Source: 13-2-20CM-68-14 sp046723355 (GTDB lineage: Bacteria > Actinomycetota > Thermoleophilia > Gaiellales > Gaiellaceae). From it: a DNA stretch of 23,259 nucleotides. A model generated the notes under the pieces. The model ran no database searches. It saw nothing but the letters and a program-made list of their open reading frames with translations, and was not told the DNA's origin. The position numbers and the translations under genes were made by a program. The stretch lies in the NCBI GenBank assembly GCA_046723355.1, contig JBKOUJ010000069.1:1-23259 (forward strand). Reading direction: 5' to 3'. This document shows positions 1 through 10,029 of this stretch, piece after piece. The stretch's first letter is position 1. Each line of letters starts with the position of its first letter.

Positions 1-9
1 CTCCTCGCC

Positions 10-1839
10 ATGACCGATCCCGAGCTCTGGGGGGAACTGGGCCAGCAGCTGCGCGTGGACTCGATCCGGTGCGCGGCCGCCGCCAACTCCGGCCATCCGA
101 CCTCCGGCATGTCGGCGGCCGACCTGATGGCCGTGCTGCTCGCGAAGTACTACCGCTACGACTTCGACAACCCGAAAGATCCCGCCAACGACCGTTTGGT
201 CTTCTCGAAAGGCCACGCGTCAACGCTCCTCTATGCGATGTACCGGGCAGCCGGCGTCATCTCGGACGAGGAGCTGCTGCGCTACCGGCAGTTCGACAGC
301 ATCCTCGAAGGCCATCCGACGCCGCGGATCCCTTGGGTCGACGTCGCAACCGGCTCGCTCGGCCAGGGGCTGCCCTACGGAGTCGGAATGGGGATCGCCG
401 GTAAGCGGCTCGACAAGACCGACATGCGCGTCTGGGTGCTCTGCGGCGACAGCGAGATCGCCGAGGGATCGCAATGGGAGGCCTTCGAGCACGCCGCGTA
501 CTACGAGCTCGACAACATCGTGGCGATCCTCGACATCAACCGGCTCGGGCAGCGAGGCGAGACGATGCACGGGTGGGATCTCGACTCCTACGCAAACCGC
601 GCCCGTGCCTTCGGCTGGCACGCGATCGAGATCGACGGCCATGACGCAGACGCGATCGATCAGGCGTACGGCGAGGCGATCGCGACGGACCGGCCGGTCG
701 CGATCGTGGCCCGGACGATCAAGGGCAAGGGCGTCAAGGAGGTCGAGGACAAGCTTGGCTGGCACGGGAAGGCGCTCGACCACCCCGACGAGGCGATCGA
801 GGAGCTCGGCGGCACCACGAACATCACCGTGCAGGTCGCGAAGCCGGAGCGGAGCGGCCGCGCCTTCGAGATCGAACGCGGCGAGCCCGAGTTGCCGCGC
901 TACGAGCTCGGCGAGGAGGTCGCGACGCGCAAGGCCTACGGCGAGGCGCTCGCCGCGCTCGGCAAGGCGCGCGGCGACGTGGTCGCGATGGACGGCGAGG
1001 TCTCCAACTCGACCTTCGCCGAGATCTTTCGCGACGCCGAGCCGGAGCGGTACTTCGAGATGTTCATCGCCGAGCAGCAGATGATCGCCGCCGCCGTCGG
1101 CGTCCAGGTGACCGGCTGGCGGCCGTTCGCGTCGACCTTCGCGGCGTTCGTCTCACGCGCCTACGACTTCGTCCGCATGTCGGCGATCAGCCGTGCGAAC
1201 TACTGCATCTCCGGTTCCCACGCGGGCGTCTCGATCGGCGAGGACGGGCCGTCGCAGATGGGGCTCGAGGACATCGCACTGCTCCGGGGGGTGCACGGTT
1301 CGACTGTTCTTCACCCGTCCGATGGCAACCAGACGGCGAAGCTCGTCGCGAAGATGGCCGACACCGACGGCATCTCGTACATCAGGACGCTGCGGCCGAA
1401 CACGCCGGTCATCTACGAGGCCGACGAGGATTTCGAGATCGGCGGCTCGCGCACGCTGCGCGACGGCGACGACGTGGCGATCGTCGCCGCGGGGATCACC
1501 TTGCACGAAGCGCTCAAGGCAGCCGAAGAGCTCGCCGCGGACGGGATCGATGCGCGCGTCATCGACCTCTATTCGATCAAGCCGCTCGACGAGGAGACGA
1601 TCCGCTCGCTGGCGTGCCCGATCGTGACCGTCGAGGACCACTGGGCCGAGGGCGGGCTGGGAGAGGCCGTGCTGTCGGCGCTCGCCGACTCGGAAGAACC
1701 TCCGCGGGTCGTACAGTTGGCCGTCCGGGAGATGCCGCACTCGGGCAAGCCGGCCGAGCTGCTCGCGGCAGCCGGAATCGACGCCGAGCACATCGCCGAC
1801 GCCGCGCGCCGACTGGTCCGCACGCCCGTTTCCGCCTAG
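10..1839 (+). CDS. tkt: Transketolase, full length
   Basis: Thiamine-diphosphate enzyme of the non-oxidative pentose phosphate pathway, moving two-carbon ketol units between sugar phosphates in the cytoplasm. The 609 residues hold all three domains. The N-terminal TPP domain has GHPTSG at 28-33, SKGHAS around H69, and the Mg/TPP motif GDSEIAEG from G146 with its Asn at N177. The pyrimidine domain has the activating Glu in EQQMIAAAVG (E355). A C-terminal transketolase domain follows. The length and the GHPTSG start resemble the shorter animal/archaeal-type enzymes more than the roughly 660-residue E. coli type. The ATG at 10 is the first in-frame Met; its ribosome site lies mostly outside the window, so a start further upstream cannot be excluded. 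The next gene starts 2 nt after the stop, which suggests one transcription unit. Confidence 0.95.
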   Translation: MTDPELWGELGQQLRVDSIRCAAAANSGHPTSGMSAADLMAVLLAKYYRYDFDNPKDPANDRLVFSKGHASTLLYAMYRAAGVISDEELLRYRQFDSILEGHPTPRIPWVDVATGSLGQGLPYGVGMGIAGKRLDKTDMRVWVLCGDSEIAEGSQWEAFEHAAYYELDNIVAILDINRLGQRGETMHGWDLDSYANRARAFGWHAIEIDGHDADAIDQAYGEAIATDRPVAIVARTIKGKGVKEVEDKLGWHGKALDHPDEAIEELGGTTNITVQVAKPERSGRAFEIERGEPELPRYELGEEVATRKAYGEALAALGKARGDVVAMDGEVSNSTFAEIFRDAEPERYFEMFIAEQQMIAAAVGVQVTGWRPFASTFAAFVSRAYDFVRMSAISRANYCISGSHAGVSIGEDGPSQMGLEDIALLRGVHGSTVLHPSDGNQTAKLVAKMADTDGISYIRTLRPNTPVIYEADEDFEIGGSRTLRDGDDVAIVAAGITLHEALKAAEELAADGIDARVIDLYSIKPLDEETIRSLACPIVTVEDHWAEGGLGEAVLSALADSEEPPRVVQLAVREMPHSGKPAELLAAAGIDAEHIADAARRLVRTPVSA

Positions 1840-1841
1840 CG

Positions 1842-2360
1842 GTGCCTATCACGCGCTCGCGCCGCCCGATCGGCCAGGCGCGACTCCAGACGGTGCTTCG
1901 CAGCTTGCTCGAAGCATCTCCGCTTTGCGCGATCGCGACCGTCGCCGGGGCCCGAGCCCATATCAACACCGCGTACTTCGCCTGGAGCGAGGACTTCCGG
2001 CTCGTCTGGATCTCCGATCCCGGCGCAGTCCATTCGCGGAACCTCCGCCGGAGCTCGAGCGCCGCCGTGGCCGTGTTCGATTCGCACCAGACGTGGGGAG
2101 GCAGCGACCGAGGTGTCCAGCTGTTCGGCGTCGCCGGCGAATTGCGCGGACGCGCCGCCGAACGGGCGACCGAGGTTTACGCGCGCCGCTTTCGCGATTA
2201 CGACACCCCTGAGGTGCGCGACTATCGCTGCTACGAGCTCCGGCCTCGGCGCGTCAAGCTGTTCGACGAGCTGGAGCTCGGCCGGGGCGTCTTCGTCAGC
2301 GCGCGGATCGGCCCGGGTGGATCGATCGCGTGGGAGCGTTCCGAGGTATACCGGCCGTAG
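1842..2360 (+). CDS. PNPOx-like (split-barrel FMN-binding) family protein
   Basis: A 172-residue protein resembling the pyridoxamine 5'-phosphate oxidase-like split barrel. Residues about 15-110 show the usual series of short beta strands: the LCAIATV strand, AYFAW, LVWISDP, then HSRNLRRSSSAAVAVFD, where the Arg-rich turn normally meets FMN phosphate. I use the GTG at 1842, 2 nt after the transketolase stop, because earlier in-frame codons only translate the other frame of transketolase. No specific substrate can be named; relatives include general stress proteins and F420- or FMN-dependent reductases. It is probably co-transcribed with the transketolase gene and converges with the next gene, leaving 7 nt between stops. 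Confidence 0.72.
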   Translation: MPITRSRRPIGQARLQTVLRSLLEASPLCAIATVAGARAHINTAYFAWSEDFRLVWISDPGAVHSRNLRRSSSAAVAVFDSHQTWGGSDRGVQLFGVAGELRGRAAERATEVYARRFRDYDTPEVRDYRCYELRPRRVKLFDELELGRGVFVSARIGPGGSIAWERSEVYRP

Positions 2361-2367
2361 TGACTCC

Positions 2368-3147
2368 TCAAAGATGGATCGCGTAGGTCCGGTGGATAGC
2401 GCGGCGGCCGCGCGCGGCAGGAATCAGGACACGCACGGTCACTGCTCCGCGCATCCGCCGGCGGAGGCGGAACTCGAGGATTGCCTGCGAATACGGACGC
2501 ACGTCGCGCCGAGCAGTGCCAAGCGTCACGAGACGCCGACCCGTCCGCAATCGTGAAACCGTCACGTGGACGCGGGCGAGCGTCTCCGTCACGTTGCCGC
2601 GGTTCGCGACTCTGAGCTCGAGCAGACGCCGGCGGCCGCGTCGGGCGATCCAAAGCCCCCGCACCACCAGGCGGCGCACGACGGTGCCCGGCGCGCGCAC
2701 CACCACGAAGACGCCGAGCCGCACCCGCACGGCGACGCGGGCGCCGGCCGACGGACGACTGGTCAGCAGCACCAGAGCGTCGTGGTCTCCAGGCTCCGCA
2801 TTCCGCGGCACCCTCGCCGAGACGAGGAGCGTCGCCGACGTGCGCGCCGGAAGCGCCAACCGCGTCGGCTGAAGCTTCAGCCAGGAGGACGCGGAGCGTG
2901 CGCCGGGGCGGACGATCCGAGGCCGTCCGCGCAGCGTGAGCGCGAAGCCGGCCCTGGAAACGTCGACGACGACGCGCCGCGTACCTGAGTTCGCCACGCG
3001 AACAGCCGCCCGCTTCGACCCCGCCAGCACGACGCGCGCGGGCGCTGCCATCAGCGCGACCGGCTTCCGCGCCACGCCCGCGTCCGCGGGTACGGAAGCG
3101 AGCGCGAGCGCGAAAACGGAGAGCAAGCGTACGCCCAGGGCGATCAC
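2368..3147 (-). CDS. Secreted Ig-like beta-sandwich protein
   Basis: A 259-residue protein starting at the GTG that shares GTGA with the stop of the lamin-tail gene upstream, so it is probably made by translational coupling. Residues 1-24 form a signal peptide (hydrophobic LLSVFALALASV, then an Ala-rich cleavage region). The rest is beta-rich and Arg-rich. An early segment (LKLQPTRLALPARTSATLLV, then a GDHDALVLL strand) looks like the DUF916/NEW3-type Ig-like domains found in secreted proteins. There is no clear C-terminal anchor. Function unknown; a role at the cell surface together with its partner is inferred from the pairing. An in-frame start at 3237 is possible, but it would lie inside the upstream gene and put a hydrophilic stretch before the signal peptide. 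Confidence 0.7.
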   Translation of the reverse strand: MIALGVRLLSVFALALASVPADAGVARKPVALMAAPARVVLAGSKRAAVRVANSGTRRVVVDVSRAGFALTLRGRPRIVRPGARSASSWLKLQPTRLALPARTSATLLVSARVPRNAEPGDHDALVLLTSRPSAGARVAVRVRLGVFVVVRAPGTVVRRLVVRGLWIARRGRRRLLELRVANRGNVTETLARVHVTVSRLRTGRRLVTLGTARRDVRPYSQAILEFRLRRRMRGAVTVRVLIPAARGRRAIHRTYAIHL

Positions 3148-4235
3148 CGACCGATCGCGGTGAAGGTGACGGTGGCCGTGTAGTGGCCGGCCGCGACCAT
3201 CGGCAGCGGGGACGTGAATCCAATGTTGGTCGCCCAAGCGTCTCCCGCCGGAGGGCTCGGAGCCGACGTCGTGCCCACGAGCAGATCGGCGGCCGGTGGA
3301 ATCGGGATCGCAGCCATCGAGCCACCCACCAGTTGAGCGCCGACCTGGCCGGCGGCCGGGGCCGCCGCTGTGAGGCCGAGCGGCAGGTCAGACGGGACGA
3401 ATGCCGAGCGGTGAACGGTCAGTGCATAGCCCGTCGCGCGGTTACTGGCGACGGTCACACGTTCGGAAACCGACGATGGGGTCTCACCGGAGACGCCCTG
3501 GCCGAAGCTGACGGCCGGACGCTCGAGCGCGATCGAAAGGATGGGCTGGATCTCGATATCGACGCCTGCGTCTGCCGACACGCCGTTGGAAGGCGGAGGC
3601 GCGCCGGCGCACGGCGCGACAGCCGCGGCCGAGTTGCGAGGCACCGGAGGCTGTGCCGAGAAGTCGCTCGAGTTCGTGTCGGTATCGGTACATCCGTCTC
3701 CGGCACGTAGCGCGGCCGTGGTGTTGCTGATCGTCGGAGCGGGGCCGCTTCCCTCATAGTCCGTCGCCGAGCCGTACCCGATCAGGTCGGCAACGCCAGG
3801 ATCGGTGGAGCAGCTGCCCACAGTGGCGCCGCAGGCAAGCGCCGTGCCGGTTCGTACGAGCGCGACCTTTCCGCCGGAGACGGCGAGATTCGTCGTTCCG
3901 GTCGCGTCCGGTGCCGGCAGGGGCGCTCCAACCGCCGCAGCGGATGCGAGTTGGACGAGATAGCGGCCACCGGGCGCGATGGAGCCGGACAGAGGCGTCA
4001 CCTGCCACGTCGTCCCGGCGCCGGACGCGTACTGCACCGACCAACTCGCGAGATCGACGGTCGCGCTCCCACGGTTGAACAGCTCGACGAAGTCGTTCGT
4101 GTACGGCGCATTCGAGTTGCCGCCGCCGGCGAAGACCTGGCTGATCACCACGTCCGAGGAAGCACTGTGCGCGGCGGGCGCGGCGAGCAGCAACGCGGCG
4201 AGGGCGAGCGTGAACAGGTGGCGGAGTCGATGCAT
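3144..4235 (-). CDS. Secreted lamin-tail domain (LTD) protein
   Basis: A 363-residue exported protein. Residues 1-25 are a classic signal peptide (MHRLRHLFTLALAALLLAAP). A lamin-tail domain follows at about 28-150: VVISQVFAGGGN, NDFVELFNRGS, the ASWSVQYAS strand, and IAPGGRYLVQLAS are the hallmark LTD segments. Four Cys in the first half (ACGATVGSC and the GC of GDGC, then PCAG) could form disulfides. The C-terminal half, about 215-363, is a second beta-rich domain of unknown type. The ATG at 4235 is chosen because GGAG sits 6 nt upstream. Bacterial LTDs often occur in extracellular nucleases or surface proteins, but no nuclease motif is visible. It overlaps the Ig-like gene by GTGA, making a two-gene operon. 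Confidence 0.82.
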   Translation of the reverse strand: MHRLRHLFTLALAALLLAAPAAHSASSDVVISQVFAGGGNSNAPYTNDFVELFNRGSATVDLASWSVQYASGAGTTWQVTPLSGSIAPGGRYLVQLASAAAVGAPLPAPDATGTTNLAVSGGKVALVRTGTALACGATVGSCSTDPGVADLIGYGSATDYEGSGPAPTISNTTAALRAGDGCTDTDTNSSDFSAQPPVPRNSAAAVAPCAGAPPPSNGVSADAGVDIEIQPILSIALERPAVSFGQGVSGETPSSVSERVTVASNRATGYALTVHRSAFVPSDLPLGLTAAAPAAGQVGAQLVGGSMAAIPIPPAADLLVGTTSAPSPPAGDAWATNIGFTSPLPMVAAGHYTATVTFTAIGR

Positions 4236-4317
4236 CGGCAGCTCCAATCGGGTCGCGGAGGTGACATGCTCCTTCGTACCGGGAGGACCTCACCGCGCGA
4301 AAGTGTCCGTTCGCGAA

Positions 4318-4339
4318 TCGGCACAGACTCGGCACAGAC
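4318..4339. repeat. Two tandem 11-bp repeats upstream of the ABC-F gene
   Basis: TCGGCACAGAC occurs twice head to tail (4318-4328 and 4329-4339), followed by TCGTCG. It lies 47 nt upstream of the ABC-F start, between two divergent genes, which is a plausible place for a regulator site. One-turn spacing on the DNA is seen; function is inference only. Confidence 0.4.
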
Positions 4340-4374
4340 TCGTCGCGCGGATACGCCTGAGCGCGGGCCGAATC

Positions 4375-4380
4375 TAGGCT
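4375..4380 (+). promoter_or_regulatory. Candidate -10 box for a leaderless ABC-F mRNA
   Basis: TAGGCT fits the TAnnnT -10 pattern and ends 6 nt before the ATG at 4387, so transcription would begin at or next to the start codon. No Shine-Dalgarno sequence precedes the ATG, in agreement with a leaderless message, which is common in actinobacteria. No convincing -35 box is seen. Confidence 0.4.
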
Positions 4381-4386
4381 TAGGCG

Positions 4387-6269
<1,883 letters not shown>

Positions 6270-6273
<4 letters not shown>

Positions 6274-6845
6274 GCCATGTTGTCGCCCAATGTCGCGACG
6301 ACGGCCTCGGCCACGACCTTGAGCGGGCGCCCCGAGACCTGGGAGGCCTTCCGCAGCCGCGCGAACGCGTCTTGTTCGGAAAGACCCTCCTTCTCCATGA
6401 GCAGTCCCTTCGCCCGCTCGATCGTCTTCCGCGTCGCGAGCGCGTCGGCTAGCGACTCCGCTTCCTCGCGAAGAGCCAGCAGCTCCTCGTGCCTGGCGCG
6501 TGCGGCGCGGATCGCCGGCAGCAGGTCCTGCTCGCGGAACGGCTTGACGAGGTAGCCGAAGACGCCGGCCTCGACGGCCCGGTTCACGAGCTCCTCTTGG
6601 CCGTACGCGGTCAACATCACGATCGGGATCGGCCGCTCGTCGAGGATCCGCCGCGCCGCCTCGATCCCGTCCAGCCGCGGCATCTTGACGTCCATGATCG
6701 CGAGGTCGGGCGCGTGCGCCCGCGCGAGCGCGACCGCCTCCTCGCCGTCGCGGGCCTCCGCGCAGACCTCGAGCCCGGCGCGGGCGAGCATCTCGACGAG
6801 GTCGAGGCGGATGATCGTCTCGTCTTCGGCGACCAGGATCCGCAT
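6270..6845 (-). CDS. ANTAR-domain response regulator (PdtaR-like)
   Basis: A 191-residue antiterminator-type response regulator. The receiver domain (1-118) has the acidic pair E7/D8 in LVAEDE, the phospho-acceptor D52 in IMDVKMP, T79 in MLTAYG and K101 in LVKPF. The ANTAR RNA-binding domain (about 126-183) carries the family signature: ESLADAL, RKTIERAKGLLMEKEGLSE and DAFARLRKAS. Start: the ATG at 6845 gives MRILVAEDE, the normal beginning of a receiver; codons further upstream only extend into the neighbouring gene. Established knowledge: ANTAR proteins bind two hexaloop hairpins in nascent mRNA and block terminators. The sensor kinase two genes upstream has the HisKA_2 type that normally partners PdtaR. 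The stop overlaps that of the ABC-F gene (CTAA at 6270-6273). Confidence 0.93.
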
Positions 6846-6856
6846 CGGTGAGTGTT

Positions 6857-7180
6857 CTACACCTGAAGCTCGCCGACCGGCACGAGCCACGTCCAGACGT
6901 CGTAGGTCAAGCGACCGCGGCGGACGGATGGATCCTGCTCGATGTATTCGCGCGCCTCGTCCGGGGGAACCCGGTAGATCGAGAGACCGCGCCAGCGTTC
7001 GTCGGGCTGGCCGTCGAACGGGCCGGCGAGCGCGATGACCCCCCGCTCGCGCAGCGAACGCTGGTAGGCGACGTGCTCGGCCTGGAGGGCGTCGAGCTCA
7101 TCGACGGTGAGGTCGGGCAGCCGCTCCGGCCAGCGCAGCAGCACGACCGTGTGCGGCTCGAGCTGCGGCGGCTCAGCCAT
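6857..7180 (-). CDS. YCII-related protein
   Basis: A 107-residue small cytoplasmic protein of the YCII/DUF1330-like ferredoxin-fold group. Visible features are the N-terminal strand VVLLRWPERLP, a helix ELDALQAEHVAYQRSL, then GVIALAGPFDG, the strand GLSIYRV and PPDEAREYIEQDPSV, the usual active-site-like His/Asp region of the family. Start ATG at 7180 gives MAEPPQ; earlier codons have no family resemblance. It ends 11 nt before the ANTAR regulator, so the two are almost certainly co-transcribed. Its biochemical role is unknown. It sits between a histidine kinase and the likely partner regulator. Confidence 0.75.
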   Translation of the reverse strand: MAEPPQLEPHTVVLLRWPERLPDLTVDELDALQAEHVAYQRSLRERGVIALAGPFDGQPDERWRGLSIYRVPPDEAREYIEQDPSVRRGRLTYDVWTWLVPVGELQV

Positions 7181-7360
7181 GTCGATGCCTGCCGTTCGCG
7201 TCCATCCGCACTCAAACCCTACGACGTTCGCGGAGGCGCGGAATAGACACAAAGTCGGCACCGGCCGGCCACAGACGCGGCACGCTTTTCGGCGTAGCCT
7301 GACGGCTGGCGGGCGGGGAACGGGGCGCCCGGTTGACGCTCGTGAACCTGTAAAGGGCGG

Positions 7361-8785
7361 TCACGCAGGGAAGACGACCTCCGCACGCGTGCCCCCCTCG
7401 TTGCGGAGCTCGAACGTCCCCTGCAGCTCGTCGCGCACGAGGGCCCGGACGATCGAGAGGCCGGTGCCGCTGCGGAGGTCCTCGTCGACGCCGCCGTCGT
7501 CGCTGATCGAGAGCACCGCGTGGCCGTTTCGGCTGGCCAGCTCGATCCGCACCCGCTCTCCGCCGTGCTCGAGCGCGTTCTGGAAGAGCTCGCTGAAGAC
7601 CAGTGCCAGCGCGGTCGCACGATTTCCGGCCAGCGAGACCGGCTCCAGCTCCGCCTCGACGCTCTTGCCGGCGCCGAGCCCCTGGACGAGCATCGCCCGC
7701 AGGCGCTCCAGCAGCTCGCCGAGATCCACCTCCTCCTCGCGCTGCTCGGTCAAGACCTCGTGCACGGCGGCGATCGCCAGGATTCGGTTCACCGAATCGT
7801 CGAGCGCCTTGCGCGGATCGACCCCGTCCTCGGCCCGCGCCTGCAGGCGCAGTAGCGATGCGACGGTCTGAAGGTTGTTCTTGACGCGGTGGTGGATCTC
7901 CTGAGCGAGCACCCCGCGCATCACCGCACGCCCGTGCTCGAGCGCCACGGCCGCGTGGTGAGCGATCGAGGCGAGCAGCGCGCGCTCGTCGGTCGTGAAG
8001 TCGGTGTCGCGGTCGCAGACCAGCTCGCCGATCTGCCGTCCTTTCCAGCGAAGCGGGATCCTGACCGCAAACGCGCCCGCGCGCCCCTCCGGCCGGGCGA
8101 CTCCGCCGTCCTCGAGGACGAGTGCGGCTCCGGTCGCGCCGACCGCCTCCATCGTCGCCTTGACGATCGCCTCGAGCGACTCCTCGAGATAAAGCGACTC
8201 AGACACGGCCTCGGAAATCCTTGCGAGCGCTTCGAGCTCCCCCACGCGACGCTGCGCCTCGGCGTAGAGCTGCGCGTGCACGATCGTCTGCGCGACCTGG
8301 GCGGCGATGGCGAGCAGGAGCTCGCCCTCCGCGTCCGTGAACTCCCGCGGGAGAAGCGTGCGGACGTTGAGAGCGCCGGCGAGCTTCTCCCGCGCGAGGA
8401 TCGGCACCGCGAGGATCGACTCGTACTCGTCCTCGGGCAGGTTCGAGAAGCCCTTGAAGCGCGGGTCGAGGTGCGCCTGCGCCGCGATCTTGATCGGCGC
8501 CCGCTCCGCCGCTGCGGCGCCCGTGATCCCCTCGCCCGGTCGCATCTTCGGCCGCCGTGTCATCTCCTCGACGCGCGTGCCGTGGGTCGCCCGCAGGACC
8601 AGTTCGTCGGCGCGCTCGTCGTAGAGGTAGACGAAGCAGGCGTCGGCCTCGAGCGCCTCGGCGACCTTCGACGCCACGAGCGAGAGCACCTCCTCGAGGT
8701 CGAGCGTCGAGTTGACCGCGGCGATCGTCTCGGTCAGCAGCCGCAGGTGGCGGGCGGGGGCGTCCACGCTCTCGATTATGGTCAC
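7361..8785 (-). CDS. GAF-GAF-HisKA_2 sensor histidine kinase (PdtaS-like)
   Basis: A 474-residue soluble kinase. The first GAF domain (about 15-160) begins ETIAAVNSTLDLEEVL and contains PGEGITGAAAAER. A second, more degenerate GAF-like domain (about 170-285) begins ARISEAVSESLYLEESL. The HisKA_2 dimerisation box is IHHRVKNNLQTVASLL, with the phospho-His near 297. The HATPase domain has the N box FSELFQNALEHGG near 400, the G1 box SDDGG and the G2 box GTGLSIV. No transmembrane segment, so it senses a cytoplasmic signal. Mycobacterial PdtaS is GAF-PAS-HisKA_2; here the second sensor looks like GAF rather than PAS. The GTG at 8785 is the only plausible start; it lies 5 nt from the divergent ATG at 8791. 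Its likely target is the ANTAR regulator downstream. Confidence 0.9.
   Translation of the reverse strand: MTIIESVDAPARHLRLLTETIAAVNSTLDLEEVLSLVASKVAEALEADACFVYLYDERADELVLRATHGTRVEEMTRRPKMRPGEGITGAAAAERAPIKIAAQAHLDPRFKGFSNLPEDEYESILAVPILAREKLAGALNVRTLLPREFTDAEGELLLAIAAQVAQTIVHAQLYAEAQRRVGELEALARISEAVSESLYLEESLEAIVKATMEAVGATGAALVLEDGGVARPEGRAGAFAVRIPLRWKGRQIGELVCDRDTDFTTDERALLASIAHHAAVALEHGRAVMRGVLAQEIHHRVKNNLQTVASLLRLQARAEDGVDPRKALDDSVNRILAIAAVHEVLTEQREEEVDLGELLERLRAMLVQGLGAGKSVEAELEPVSLAGNRATALALVFSELFQNALEHGGERVRIELASRNGHAVLSISDDGGVDEDLRSGTGLSIVRALVRDELQGTFELRNEGGTRAEVVFPA
8777..8782 (+). promoter_or_regulatory. Candidate -10 box for the DUF2269-like pair
   Basis: TATGGT fits TAnnnT and ends 8 nt before the ATG at 8791. 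There is no ribosome site before this ATG, so a leaderless transcript is likely. The box lies inside the first codons of the divergent kinase gene. Confidence 0.4.
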
Positions 8786-8790
8786 GCGAC

Positions 8791-9267
8791 ATGAGCCTCT
8801 ACGACTGGCTGCTCTTCTTTCACGTGACAGGCGCCTTCTTCCTGATTGGAGGCGTCGTGATCGCCGGGCTCCTGAACATCGCGGCAATCGCAGTCGATCG
8901 GCGGCCGAGTGAAGTCGCGACCCTCTATGGCCTGATCCGGTTCGCGGTGCCCCTCATCGGGCTTGGGTTGCTCCTGACGCTCGCTCTCGGTCTATGGCTC
9001 GTCGACGAGGCCGGATACGGCTACGGCGATAGCTGGGTGATCGCCGCGCTCGTCCTCTGGGCCGTCGCCAGTGCGCTCGGAAACATTGACGGCCGGTACC
9101 AGCGGAAGACGGGCGAGCTCGCCCGGCGCCTCGCCGCGGAAGGCGACGCACTGAGCCCGGAGCTTCGCGCTCGCCTCCGCAACCCGCTCGCGCTCGCCAT
9201 CAGCTATGGGAGCGGCCTGATGGCGTTCGCCGTTCTCGGGGTCATGATCTGGAAGCCGGGCGTATGA
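8791..9267 (+). CDS. DUF2269-like integral membrane protein
   Basis: A 158-residue membrane protein with four predicted helices at about 6-30, 48-70, 83-101 and 133-155. The opening WLLFFHVTGAFFLIGGVV (a His in the first helix followed by a Gly-rich turn) is typical of the DUF2269 group of predicted membrane proteins, and a charged loop (YQRKTGELARRL) lies on one side. Function unknown. The family resembles small haem-binding or redox membrane proteins only in the helical His, so I name no activity. It overlaps the following, similar gene by ATGA (9264-9267), which indicates joint translation. Confidence 0.75.
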   Translation: MSLYDWLLFFHVTGAFFLIGGVVIAGLLNIAAIAVDRRPSEVATLYGLIRFAVPLIGLGLLLTLALGLWLVDEAGYGYGDSWVIAALVLWAVASALGNIDGRYQRKTGELARRLAAEGDALSPELRARLRNPLALAISYGSGLMAFAVLGVMIWKPGV

Positions 9268-9713
9268 CGATCGCGCTCGTCCGTCCGGACTCCTGGAACC
9301 TGCCGCTGTTCCTGCACGTCCTCGGGGCGACGCTGACCTTCGGGACCACGGCGACCGTAGCGATCCTCGCCTTCGCCGGGCGATCAGCTGCCTCGGAGCG
9401 TGCGGTGTGGTTGCGCGGCCTCGCGTTCAAGATCGGGCTCTTCGTCCTCGTCCCGGCATGGATCCTGTTGCGAATCCCCGCCCAGTGGATCGACAACAAG
9501 GAATTCCCTAACCACGAGCCCGGGTGGGTCGGGGTCGGATATCCGGTGAGTGAGGGCGGCTTGCTGTTGATCATCCTGATGCTGGTCCTTGGTTGGATCT
9601 CGAGACGCAGGCGCGAATCGCGGGCCGCAGCCGTTGTTCCGTGGCTTGCCACTCTCTTTCTTGTCGCCCTCGGCGTCGCATGGTTCGCGATGACCGCCAA
9701 GCCCGGCAGTTAA
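9264..9713 (+). CDS. Second DUF2269-like membrane protein
   Basis: A 149-residue membrane protein whose first helix, LPLFLHVLGATLTFGTTATVAI, parallels that of its upstream neighbour (His followed by Gly in the same place), so the two are probably paralogues or two halves of one complex. Further helices lie at about 47-66, 90-112 and 120-142, with an extracytoplasmic-looking loop (IDNKEFPNHEPGWVGVG) between the second and third. Coupled to the preceding gene by ATGA. Function unknown; a heteromeric membrane complex is inference from overlap and similarity. Confidence 0.68.
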   Translation: MTIALVRPDSWNLPLFLHVLGATLTFGTTATVAILAFAGRSAASERAVWLRGLAFKIGLFVLVPAWILLRIPAQWIDNKEFPNHEPGWVGVGYPVSEGGLLLIILMLVLGWISRRRRESRAAAVVPWLATLFLVALGVAWFAMTAKPGS

Positions 9714-9720
9714 CAAAACG

Positions 9721-9748
9721 TTTACAGCGCTCACGATTTGCCTTTAAG
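9721..9748 (+). promoter_or_regulatory. Candidate sigma-70-type promoter for the PRC-barrel gene
   Basis: TTTACA (9721-9726, 5 of 6 to the -35 consensus) and TTTAAG (9743-9748, 4 of 6 to -10) are spaced 16 bp apart in an AT-rich patch unusual for this GC-rich window. The predicted start near 9755 leaves a leader of under 20 nt. A second TAnnnT box, TACGTT at 9758-9763, would give a leaderless transcript instead. Confidence 0.45.
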
Positions 9749-9771
9749 AGACCGGGATACGTTGGGCGCTA

Positions 9772-10029
9772 ATGGCCGTCGCTGCTTCAGATCTTCGCTG
9801 GCTCAACGGGTTCCTCGTTGCTGACCGCGAAGGTCGCGTGGTCGGCCGTGTCGAGTGCCCGATGTACGGCACCGCCCCCGACGTACCGGACGCACTCGCT
9901 GTCCGATCCGGGTTCCTCGCGCGCCGCAAGCGCCGTGTCGTTCCACGGGACGCGATCGAGGACATCGACGACGCGAGCGGCGTGATCGGCCTCCGCGTTG
10001 GCCGCGACTCTCTGAAGAGCTTCCTCTAG
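9772..10029 (+). CDS. Small PRC-barrel-like protein
   Basis: An 85-residue soluble protein. The pattern DLRWLNGFLVADREGRVVGRVECPMYG followed by RKRRVVPRDAIEDIDDASGVIGLRV matches a single PRC-barrel fold: two beta-hairpin units, with the conserved D/G of a strand-turn (AD.EG.VVG) and the late 'VP..AI..ID' strand. PRC barrels occur in RimM and photosynthetic reaction centres and as free-standing RNA- or protein-binding modules; no specific partner is visible. It stands alone between two gene sets with its own promoter. Its stop codon TAG (10027-10029) is formed by the first bases of the palindromic element that follows, so the C-terminus (LKSFL) may have been cut or reset by insertion. Confidence 0.68.
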   Translation: MAVAASDLRWLNGFLVADREGRVVGRVECPMYGTAPDVPDALAVRSGFLARRKRRVVPRDAIEDIDDASGVIGLRVGRDSLKSFL

